Shown here: one piece after another, positions 1 to 5,626 of the stretch
Layout of the letters: each line of letters starts with the position of its first letter
How positions within the stretch are numbered: the stretch's first letter is position 1
Assembly (NCBI GenBank): GCA_043778315.1
Contig: JAYWGJ010000126.1
Coordinates: 1-7,794 of the forward strand
Direction of reading: 5' to 3'
Source of the DNA: JBEEMU01 sp043778315
Lineage (GTDB): Bacteria > Bacteroidota > Bacteroidia > Chitinophagales > Saprospiraceae
Length of the DNA: 7,794 nucleotides
Notes under the pieces: model-generated
Seen by the model: only the letters and a program-made list of their open reading frames with translations
Told to the model about the DNA's origin: nothing
Databases searched by the model: none
Program-made: the position numbers and the translations under genes

Positions 1-743
1 TCGCCGCCGCCCTCCTCGAGCGAGGTCATCGTTTCGGCAGGTGCTGCCACTGCTATATTATAAGTAGAAATATTCGCATTATAAGGCAGCCACCGAGCAG
101 TGACCGCGTTATCCAAAATCAAATCGTCGCCTATTATATAGCCGTTTATTTTGCGGATACCGATGTCTTTGATGATGCGCGTAAACACGCCAACAAATCC
201 TTCATACGACATACCGTATTCGGGCGACGTTGCGCAAAGCAAAGGGTCGCCGTAGGTTTTGAGGTAGAGGTTGCCGTTGAGAACGCCGTCCGAGATTTGC
301 CCGTCGTATTGCAATTCCGTTTTGAACGTGAAATCGTTGCCCATCACCGCGAGTGCGGCGGAAGTTGTGAGTGTTTTCATCGACGACGCGGGTATCAGCG
401 ACGAGTTCATATTGCGCTGCGCGATGACCTCGCCCGTTTTCATATCCAAGGCACAAAACGACCACGACGCGCCGTTCATCATCGGGTCCCAATCTAATTC
501 ACCTAAGGCTGTGTGTATAGGTAACGAAGTAGAATATACTTTTTCCTCCTTTTTAGGCGGCGCAACCATTTCTTTTCTGACCCAAAAATCGGGTATATTT
601 GGACCCACAAACTGCGTGTTGCGCACGGCAGTAGGTTGTGCAATTGTCGTTTTTCGGGTAGGTACAACCGCCGTACCAACGGGCTGCGCTGAGGCTTGTA
701 GCCACACCCCTGCGCTCAATAAAACCGAAAGTTTTAATTTCAT
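1..743 (-). CDS. dacB: D-alanyl-D-alanine carboxypeptidase/endopeptidase (PBP4, peptidase S13), N-terminal part
   Basis: The frame starts at ATG 743 and stays open to the window edge, giving 247 codons of what is normally a protein of about 450-500 residues. A signal peptide is visible (MKLKLSVLLS onward, likely cut after ASA at residue 19), so the enzyme is exported. After a proline-rich linker comes the peptidase S13 fold start: WSFCALDMKTGEVIAQRN, then PASSMKT with the SxxK catalytic motif (Ser120, Lys123), then NGNLYLKTYGDPLL near residues 156-169 and IGDDLILDN near 204-212, all typical of PBP4. This family trims or cleaves peptidoglycan cross-links in the periplasm. The SxN and KTG motifs lie in the missing C-terminal half. 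Codons here are rich in GCG and TCG and look more GC-rich than the rest of the window. The gene has its own promoter and is probably unrelated to the genes to the right. Confidence 0.88.
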   Translation of the reverse strand, partial: MKLKLSVLLSAGVWLQASAQPVGTAVVPTRKTTIAQPTAVRNTQFVGPNIPDFWVRKEMVAPPKKEEKVYSTSLPIHTALGELDWDPMMNGASWSFCALDMKTGEVIAQRNMNSSLIPASSMKTLTTSAALAVMGNDFTFKTELQYDGQISDGVLNGNLYLKTYGDPLLCATSPEYGMSYEGFVGVFTRIIKDIGIRKINGYIIGDDLILDNAVTARWLPYNANISTYNIAVAAPAETMTSLEEGGG

Positions 744-874
744 ATCAATCTTATTTTTCTCTTATTTTCAATTACGATTTCTTTTATTGCCAGCCTTAAA
801 TTAGCATTTGCAAATGTATTCTTTTTTTTCGTAATTTTGGAATCTTTTTTTATTATAAGACGATATTTTTTTCG

Positions 875-907
875 CAAAAGTATGATAACATAAAAATAAA
901 TATCAAA
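875..907 (-). promoter_or_regulatory. Bacteroidota-type promoter for dacB
   Basis: Read on the minus strand, TTTG (907-904) is followed after 21 bp by TACTTTTG (882-875), an exact TAnnTTTG -7 element. This predicts a start near 868 and a leader of about 125 nt. A second exact TAnnTTTG (TACATTTG, 818-811) lies nearer the gene but has no TTTG at the right distance, so it is the weaker candidate. Confidence 0.5.
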
Positions 908-949
908 TATGATTTTATTACGGAATTATCGGTTTTTACCTAACCGCCC

Positions 950-967
950 AAAAACGCCGTTAGGCGT
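950..967 (-). terminator. Short rho-independent terminator after the histidine kinase
   Basis: On the minus strand, about 80 bp past the kinase stop, ACGCC-TAAC-GGCG(T) forms a 5-bp stem with a 4-nt loop directly followed by TTTTT. The same bases can form an alternative stem with GTTAGG just downstream. The stem is short, so termination may be partial. It separates the kinase from dacB. Confidence 0.42.
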
Positions 968-1048
968 GATATAAGTCCCTTATTTTCTATTCGGTACTTA
1001 TGCAATAAGGGTTGGTCAAGTAATCGATAATTTCGAGGCGTTTTTGAC

Positions 1049-3529
1049 TTATCCCAACACCTTCGCTATCGTGCCGCCCACCTTAGGCGAGTCAAAAAAG
1101 ACTTTGATTTGCTCGCCTTGCAACACCGCACCGACCAAAAACAAGCCTAAACCATTGCCGCGTTCGGCGTTGGTGCCTTGTTTGGATATGGTCACTTCCC
1201 GCATCAGTTTACTGCGCTGTTCGGGCGAAAGCCCTATACCAAAATCTTGTATAGAAAAACCATTGCCTTCTTGGAAAATACGAATATTTTGTTTCACAAA
1301 ACTATATTTCACAGCGTTCGCCAATAGATTATTGACAATAATTTGTAGTTTTTCGGGTGCAATCGGAAGCATCAGTTCATCAGGTAGTTCATTCTGAATG
1401 GTCAAATCCTTGCTTTGAATCGCCACGTTTAATTCTTGAATCACATTCTGCACAACCGATTTTGCATTCGCTTTGGCATTTTTATCTTTTTTGCTTAAAC
1501 CTAATTTCTTGATTTTTAGTAAATTATTCAGAATACCATTTACTGCATTCACTTGATTTTCGAGACTTTGCGACGCTTGCGCCACAAAAGGGTCGTCTTT
1601 ATTGAGTTTTTTGAGCATCAGTTTCACGCCCAACAAAGGCTCTTTGATGTCGTGCGAAAGAATCGCAATCGTATGCTCGTTGAGTTCGTTTTGCTGCGCG
1701 ATGATGTTTTTTTGCTTTTTTAAGGTATTGTAAAAATACAATAAAGCACCGAATCCACTAAGCAAAACTAACGAAAACAAACCCAGATATAAATTTTGTT
1801 TTTGCTGCGCCGAAAGCTCCAAATTTTTCAAACTCAAACTGAGTGCTGCTCCTTTTCCACGCGCTTCGGAAAGGGAGAGTTCTTGCATTTTTTCTTGTTT
1901 TTCTGCTTGTTCTTTAAGGTAAGCCAAATGCGTTAAGTCTTTTTGTTTGTTGCTCAACGCCAATGCCTGTTCTTTGAGGGTCAAAGTTTGGCGATTGAGC
2001 GTCAGATTTTGCTGACTAAGGGAAAGAGCTTGTCCTTGTTGAAAGGTGAGTAAACGCTCTTTTTCGAGTTGCCCTGCGGTCAGTTGTTGGTCATATTTTA
2101 AGGCAATTTCTTTTTTATCGTATTCGTATTGAATTTCTTTGCGTGTGATTTGTGTTTTGACTTCGTCGCCACTAAGGCTGTCTTTGAGCGCGATGTATTT
2201 TTTGTAGGTGTCGTAAGCGAGCGTATAGGCTTTATCGCGCTCGTATAAGGCACTCAACGCCTGCAAACCCTCTGCTTTATCTGCTCGTTCACCTATTTTT
2301 GTGGTAATTGCGACACCTTCGGTTGCCAAGGCTATTCCCTTTGCGTGGCGTTCTGCGGGGTTAATGCCCATTTTAACGATAAGCGAGTCGGGTGTGATAG
2401 CGTAAAGGTGCGCTAAGTTGATGGCTGCCTTTCCAACATATTTTTCTCTGCCGCTTTTTCTGCTTTCTATCAGCACCTCTTGAAAACAACGGTGTGCATC
2501 TACCATACGCGACATCTCCCCAAAAACAGTACCGAGGCTCAGTAGATTGCCGTTAGCTCTTTTTTCATTGCCATTTTTTTTATTAATAGCTATACTTTTT
2601 TCTATTTGCGCTACTGCTTCGGTATATTTTTTTTGGGTAGCATAGCAAATACCGATTCTTTCATGAAAAAAAACTTCGTTGCTTTCGTCGCCTGTTTTTA
2701 GGGTTAAAGCCAGCCCTTTTTTGAAATAATCGAGAGCTTTATCCTGTTCGTTTAATTGTAAGTATATATTGCCCAAATCGGCATAGTCATAAGTAATATA
2801 ATAAAAATCGTTGGCACTTTCGTCTATGCGCAATGACTTTTGCACATATTCAAGTGCCTTCAGAAAATTCCCAACGCGTCTATACAGCGTACTCAAATTC
2901 CCTAAGGCAATAGACTGCCCTTCTAAATCTTTACTTTTTTCGGCTAATTCAAGCGATTTTTCATAATATTCTACCGCTTTTACACTATTGTTCAAACTAC
3001 TATACGCACTGCCCAAACCGTTAAAAGCGATAACCTTATTTTTAATATCTCCAGGTTGCTCCAATAAGGCTAACATTTGTTCATACTGTTTTTTTGCTTT
3101 TTCAGGCTCTACCAAACCGCCATAAATCAAACCCAATAAATGGTGCGTGGCTATAATTTTTTTAGTGACTTGTGAGGTTTCGTATAGCTTTAGCGATGCT
3201 TCAGCCAAAGGGAGGGCTTCGGTACTCCTGCCCGTCACATCTAAAAAGCGTGCTTTATAATACAGCGCGTCGGCTTTTAATGCAGTAGGAGTAAATTTTT
3301 CGGCTATCGCCAAAGCCTGTTCGCTATAAACAAGCCCTTCTTTATGTTTTTTTTTATCGTATAACCCTGTACACAATAGAATTAGCATTTTCACCTTTAC
3401 GGTATCTTCTTTGACATACTTATCATTAGCAGCAAGCAAGCTATCCACATTGATTTTAGCTTGTGACAGGAGGGGATTGTTCTTTGCAGAAAATGCAAAA
3501 AAAAGGGATAAAAGTAATAGTCGGGTCAT
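1049..3529 (-). CDS. TPR-repeat membrane sensor histidine kinase
   Basis: The 826-residue protein has a signal peptide (MTRLLLLSLFFAFSA, about residues 1-22), then tandem TPR repeats over about 45-450 (for example GLGSAYSSLNNSVKAVEYYE at 171-190 and ADLGNIYLQLNEQDKALDYF at 250-269). A long leucine/glutamine-rich coiled coil follows at 455-578, then one membrane helix (about 579-600). The cytoplasmic kinase has an H-box LSHDIKEPL with His626 as the likely phospho-acceptor. Its ATPase domain has an N-box NNLLANAVKYS (733-743), a G1 box DFGIG (762-766) and a G2 box NGLGLF (792-797). All catalytic motifs look intact, and there is no receiver or DNA-binding domain, so it needs a separate response regulator. 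The regulator gene just upstream on the same strand is the obvious partner. The TPR region presumably reads protein-protein contact outside the membrane; the ligand is unknown. No clear TAnnTTTG promoter is seen directly before the start. Confidence 0.93.
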   Translation of the reverse strand: MTRLLLLSLFFAFSAKNNPLLSQAKINVDSLLAANDKYVKEDTVKVKMLILLCTGLYDKKKHKEGLVYSEQALAIAEKFTPTALKADALYYKARFLDVTGRSTEALPLAEASLKLYETSQVTKKIIATHHLLGLIYGGLVEPEKAKKQYEQMLALLEQPGDIKNKVIAFNGLGSAYSSLNNSVKAVEYYEKSLELAEKSKDLEGQSIALGNLSTLYRRVGNFLKALEYVQKSLRIDESANDFYYITYDYADLGNIYLQLNEQDKALDYFKKGLALTLKTGDESNEVFFHERIGICYATQKKYTEAVAQIEKSIAINKKNGNEKRANGNLLSLGTVFGEMSRMVDAHRCFQEVLIESRKSGREKYVGKAAINLAHLYAITPDSLIVKMGINPAERHAKGIALATEGVAITTKIGERADKAEGLQALSALYERDKAYTLAYDTYKKYIALKDSLSGDEVKTQITRKEIQYEYDKKEIALKYDQQLTAGQLEKERLLTFQQGQALSLSQQNLTLNRQTLTLKEQALALSNKQKDLTHLAYLKEQAEKQEKMQELSLSEARGKGAALSLSLKNLELSAQQKQNLYLGLFSLVLLSGFGALLYFYNTLKKQKNIIAQQNELNEHTIAILSHDIKEPLLGVKLMLKKLNKDDPFVAQASQSLENQVNAVNGILNNLLKIKKLGLSKKDKNAKANAKSVVQNVIQELNVAIQSKDLTIQNELPDELMLPIAPEKLQIIVNNLLANAVKYSFVKQNIRIFQEGNGFSIQDFGIGLSPEQRSKLMREVTISKQGTNAERGNGLGLFLVGAVLQGEQIKVFFDSPKVGGTIAKVLG

Positions 3530-3646
3530 GAAAAATTTTTTATCTTGGGGGATTTCAAAAAAATTTATAATTTTAATAAATATGTAATTAATTGATTATC
3601 AGTACCTTATAACTATATTACGCCTCTGCCAGCAGTTTCCGCTTTG

Positions 3647-3677
3647 AAAAAACGTATCCCGCCTTTGTAAGGCGGAC
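3647..3677 (-). terminator. Hairpin plus T-tract downstream of the response regulator
   Basis: Reading leftward, CCGCCTT-ACA-AAGGCGG forms a 7-bp GC-rich stem. It is followed after GATACG by TTTTTT (3652-3647). It is one arm of the larger palindromic element and would end or attenuate transcripts leaving the response regulator, so that regulator and kinase are unlikely to be expressed one to one from the regulator promoter. Confidence 0.45.
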
Positions 3678-3774
3678 ATAACAAAATCGGCGAAGCCACC
3701 AATTTTTATAGCCATAATCTTTCCAAAAGGTGGCTTTGCCAAGTTTTAGGTCCGCCTTGCAAAGGCGGGATATG
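3653..3774. repeat. REP/MITE-like palindromic element of about 122 bp
   Basis: The outer arms 3653-3677 and 3750-3774 are inverted copies matching at 23 of 25 positions. Each arm is itself a hairpin, CCGCCTT-N3-AAGGCGG. Inside, 3683-3700 and 3729-3747 are a second inverted pair (GGCGAAGCCACC against GGCAAAGCCACC). The whole can fold as one long hairpin or as a cruciform with secondary hairpins. The 10-mer CGCCTCTGCC occurs on both sides at 3621-3630 and 3800-3809. No protein is encoded, so if mobile it would depend on a transposase elsewhere. A plain intergenic stem-loop is the alternative; copy number in the genome would decide. Confidence 0.6.
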
Positions 3775-3838
3775 TACACCTTGCTACCGTAAAACTACCC
3801 GCCTCTGCCTTATCAGGGTTGCTGTTTCTAATATTACC

Positions 3839-4432
3839 TCACAACTTCAAATAGCCCATCAAAGTCAATTTTGACAGCAACTCCGTAGCGTTCATACAAT
3901 CAAACTTTGCCAATAGATGATTTTTTTGATTGTTAATCGTATGGATAGAAGTACTTGTGAGCATGGCAATTTCTTTTGCCGCCAAGCCTCTTGCCAAAAA
4001 CTTTGCAATTTCCTTTTCCTTGGGCGAGAGCAAGGGCGGAGGCAAGCCGCTGCTTTTTTTTTTATATTCGGTCGTCAGATAAGCCAGCTCTATCAATTGC
4101 CACAACTCCTCCAAGCCTTTGCTCTTGTTCACAATGCCGACCACGCCATATTCATACAAGAAATTATGCACCAGTTCGCCATGCAAACTGCTATACACCA
4201 CGACTTTCGTAGGGAGTTGCATCGCTTGGATTGCCTCGAAAAGCTCTAAACCCAATTCTTCGTCGGTGATTACATCGGCTACCAAAATGTCAATCTCGTC
4301 TGACTGTAGCAAGGCGATGACCTCTGCTTTTTTGGTGGCTTTGCCCACCACTTCTACCTCTTCCTTTTTGGAAAAAAAGCCGCTCAATGCATCTAATATA
4401 ATCGGATGATCGTCGTACAGAACTATTTTCAT
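3839..4432 (-). CDS. NarL/LuxR-family response regulator
   Basis: From ATG 4432 the protein has 197 residues. The receiver domain (1-120) shows the acidic pair Asp7-Asp8 in LYDDHP, the phospho-acceptor Asp53 in ILVADV, Ser81/Ser82 in VVYSS and Lys103 in GIVNKS. The C-terminal GerE-type helix-turn-helix begins at LSPKEKEIAKFLARG (135-149) and includes the recognition region STSIHTINNQKNHLLAKF. It is a DNA-binding regulator, presumably phosphorylated by the TPR kinase downstream on the same strand. The frame stays open up to 4480, but a start there would lie upstream of the predicted -7 element (4459-4452), and the receiver fold begins right at MKIVLYDD, so 4432 is the better start. The promoter carries the ATAGTTA-N4-TAACTAT dyad, which suggests autoregulation. 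Confidence 0.9.
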   Translation of the reverse strand: MKIVLYDDHPIILDALSGFFSKKEEVEVVGKATKKAEVIALLQSDEIDILVADVITDEELGLELFEAIQAMQLPTKVVVYSSLHGELVHNFLYEYGVVGIVNKSKGLEELWQLIELAYLTTEYKKKSSGLPPPLLSPKEKEIAKFLARGLAAKEIAMLTSTSIHTINNQKNHLLAKFDCMNATELLSKLTLMGYLKL

Positions 4433-4451
4433 AATATTTAAAATTTTTCTG

Positions 4452-4499
4452 CAAAGGTACGACGGGTAAAGATACACCACAATAGTTATTTATAACTAT
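4452..4499 (-). promoter_or_regulatory. Response regulator promoter with dyad operator
   Basis: On the minus strand, the dyad ATAGTTA-N4-TAACTAT (4499-4482, in fact 8+2+8: ATAGTTAT-TT-ATAACTAT read on the plus strand) overlaps TTG (4482-4480). After 20 bp this is followed by TACCTTTG (4459-4452), an exact TAnnTTTG -7 element. The predicted start near 4445 leaves a leader of about 13 nt before ATG 4432. The same dyad-to-promoter spacing recurs at 4626 and 4987 on the plus strand. The third half-site found there is absent here. Confidence 0.65.
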
Positions 4500-4550
4500 A
4501 CCGTTGGTCTTTTTTCAATAAAAAAATACTACTTTTTTACAAAAAATAAA

Positions 4551-4661
4551 TAAAAAACACCTATTTTAATTAAAATTAAAATATTTTTCGTTTTAAACAC
4601 CTGATAATCAATCAGTTAGAGCCGTATAGTTAGAAATAACTATTGCATAGTTTTTTTAATG
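4551..4661 (+). repeat. Promoter-containing direct repeat, copy A
   Basis: This block of about 111 bp matches 4913-5022 with only scattered differences. It runs from TAAAAAACACCTATTTT through CTGATAATCAATCAGTTAGAG to the dyad and the T7 tract. The right end, from GTATAGTTAG to TTTTTTTAATG, is identical in the two copies, which suggests either recent duplication or selection on the regulatory core. Confidence 0.75.
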
Positions 4662-4673
4662 TTGGCATTTTTG
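4626..4673 (+). promoter_or_regulatory. Rightward promoter P1 with triple half-site operator
   Basis: Three half-sites lie one helical turn apart: ATAGTTA (4626-4632), TAACTAT (4637-4643) and ATAGTTT (4647-4653). The second overlaps TTG (4643-4645), and after 20 bp comes CATTTTTG (4666-4673), one base off TAnnTTTG. Transcription would start near 4680. The operator position next to the upstream promoter element fits an activator contacting RNA polymerase (inference). Confidence 0.55.
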
Positions 4674-4679
4674 CATTAT

Positions 4680-4766
4680 AAAATAAAGAAATGAAATCTG
4701 CGTTAAAAAAGCCATTTCACCCCTGATTAAAGGTGCGTCTATTGGTGACGGTAGGCGCGCCTTTTT
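4680..4766 (+). ncRNA. Candidate short transcript from P1
   Basis: P1 is followed only about 85 nt later by a terminator-like hairpin, so most transcripts should be short. The stretch holds one tiny frame, ATG 4691 to TGA 4726, encoding 11 residues (MKSALKKPFHP), which ends three bases before the hairpin. It could be a small RNA, a leader peptide with an attenuator, or simply a dead promoter copy. Nothing in the tiny frame identifies an attenuation mechanism. Confidence 0.3.
4729..4766 (+). terminator. Rho-independent terminator after P1
   Basis: AAAGGTGCG (4729-4737) pairs with CGCGCCTTT (4756-4764) over nine base pairs including one U-G pair, and the 3' arm runs into TTTTT (4762-4766). An inner CTA/TAG pairing is possible in the 18-nt loop. 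Confidence 0.55.
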
Positions 4767-4771
4767 AACCT

Positions 4772-4793
4772 CAAAACATCTACAAAACATCTA
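4772..4793 (+). repeat. 11-bp tandem repeat
   Basis: CAAAACATCTA occurs twice in perfect tandem (4772-4782 and 4783-4793). No function is evident. The rest of 4794-4912 is AT-rich, shows no gene, and contains loose repeats such as AGGCTAAAA at about 4877 and 4899. Confidence 0.7.
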
Positions 4794-4912
4794 CATATTA
4801 TTTGGCGTTGATGTATATTCGAAGGATTAAATTTGAGCTAAAATAAAGTTTTATTAATTTGAAATTTTGAATATGTAGGCTAAAAAACACCTTAAAATAG
4901 GCTAAAATAACC

Positions 4913-5022
4913 TAAAAACACCTATTTTCATTAAAATAAAAATATTTTCAATTTTAAACAACTGATAATCAATTAGTTAGAGGCGTATAGTTAGAAATAA
5001 CTATTGCATAGTTTTTTTAATG
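4913..5022 (+). repeat. Promoter-containing direct repeat, copy B
   Basis: Second copy of the block at 4551-4661, about 110 bp. It includes ACTGATAATCAATTA (4961-4975), a 15-mer that also occurs on the minus strand at 3603-3589, upstream of the kinase. Confidence 0.75.
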
Positions 5023-5034
5023 CTTGTACTTTTG
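4987..5034 (+). promoter_or_regulatory. Rightward promoter P2 with triple half-site operator
   Basis: ATAGTTA (4987-4993), TAACTAT (4998-5004) and ATAGTTT (5008-5014) are arranged exactly as in P1. TTG (5004-5006), a 20-bp spacer and TACTTTTG (5027-5034, exact TAnnTTTG) complete the promoter. Transcription would start near 5041 and gives a leader of about 178 nt before ATG 5219. No terminator is seen in between, so this is the likely promoter of the gene at 5219. Confidence 0.68.
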
Positions 5035-5055
5035 TAATAGATAATCAAATAGTGC

Positions 5056-5126
5056 TATAATCGAAAGATTATATATGTCATGACGAAGTACCGTTGAATA
5101 AAGCGTTCGAAATCTTTATTTTCAAC
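5056..5126 (+). other. Structured 5' leader of the gene at 5219
   Basis: Two hairpins can form in the predicted P2 transcript: TATAATC-GAAA-GATTATA (5056-5073, perfect 7-bp stem with a GAAA loop) and GTTGAATAAAG / CTTTATTTTCAAC (5093-5103 with 5114-5126, with a 2-nt bulge). A purine run AGGGGAGG (5153-5160) lies too far from ATG 5219 to be its ribosome site. Only two- and five-codon frames start here (5075 and 5080). No known riboswitch is recognised. Confidence 0.35.
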
Positions 5127-5218
5127 AACTTGACTTACACAAGATTTTATGTAGGGGAGGAAACTGAAAAGCCAAGTGAGTAGGTATAATTATTTATCCA
5201 ATTTATTAATTTATTATC

Positions 5219-5560
5219 ATGAGTCCAGAACAAGAAAATGATGTCTTGAGTGCATTGTATGACCGATTATTTCAAATAATCACTTACGCGCCAGCAGGAC
5301 AAGCGTCGCAATTTAATAAACAAAATACGTTTATTCAATTTGCGAAAAATCAGGCATTAAAGCCAGCAGACTTTAAAAACGCAAGATCACCTGTAAACCC
5401 TAACGGGGCGTTGACTACAGCTGAATTGTTTTCTAGAATGGTGGATATTCAACCCGCACTACGTTCGGATTATGCGCCAACCGCAAACATTATAAGCGAT
5501 ACATTTACAACAATTGTAAATGGTGCGAATACAGCGTTAACGCCTAATCCAGCGCAATAA
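5219..5560 (+). CDS. N-terminal fragment of the interrupted unknown protein
   Basis: ATG 5219 is preceded by an AT-rich leader without a Shine-Dalgarno sequence, as usual in this phylum, and an in-frame TAA at 5207-5209 rules out a longer start. As it stands, a 113-residue soluble protein would be made (MSPEQENDVLSALYDRLFQI to NTALTPNPAQ), rich in Ala, Asn and Gln and mostly helical by eye. No motif is recognised. It follows promoter P2, so it should be under the dyad operator. It is better read as the front part of the 460-codon frame than as a complete protein. Confidence 0.6.
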   Translation: MSPEQENDVLSALYDRLFQIITYAPAGQASQFNKQNTFIQFAKNQALKPADFKNARSPVNPNGALTTAELFSRMVDIQPALRSDYAPTANIISDTFTTIVNGANTALTPNPAQ

Positions 5561-5568
5561 GCGCAATA
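5551..5568 (+). repeat. Perfect 9-bp tandem duplication creating a stop codon
   Basis: AGCGCAATA occurs twice without a gap (5551-5559 and 5560-5568). With one copy the frame reads CCA GCG CAA TAC GAT (P A Q Y D). With two copies the junction reads CAA TAA GCG, so a length change that keeps frame still introduces a stop. Confidence 0.9.
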
Positions 5569-5626
5569 CGATAGAGCCGTCAATTACTTAAACGATGTAC
5601 AAACCATCACAGATATTGATGGGAAG

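Noticed and set aside
202..804. Open frames inside dacB (minus 202-492, plus 271-804 and 297-497)
   Set aside because: They are other-frame shadows of the dacB reading frame, which shows SxxK and family motifs.
4433..4480. 16-residue N-terminal extension of the response regulator
   Set aside because: It overlaps the predicted -7 element and transcription start, and the receiver fold begins at the internal Met (4432).
4551..5022. CRISPR array
   Set aside because: There are only two long copies with a 251-bp interval, which is a duplicated promoter block and not a repeat-spacer array.
5153..5160. Shine-Dalgarno sequence AGGGGAGG
   Set aside because: It lies 58 bp before ATG 5219, has no suitable ATG close behind, and TAA at 5207-5209 blocks extension of the gene.
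5558..5560. Stop-codon reassignment or programmed readthrough at TAA
   Set aside because: Other genes in the window end with TAA normally, and the tandem duplication explains the stop simply. Readthrough cannot be excluded but has no sequence support.
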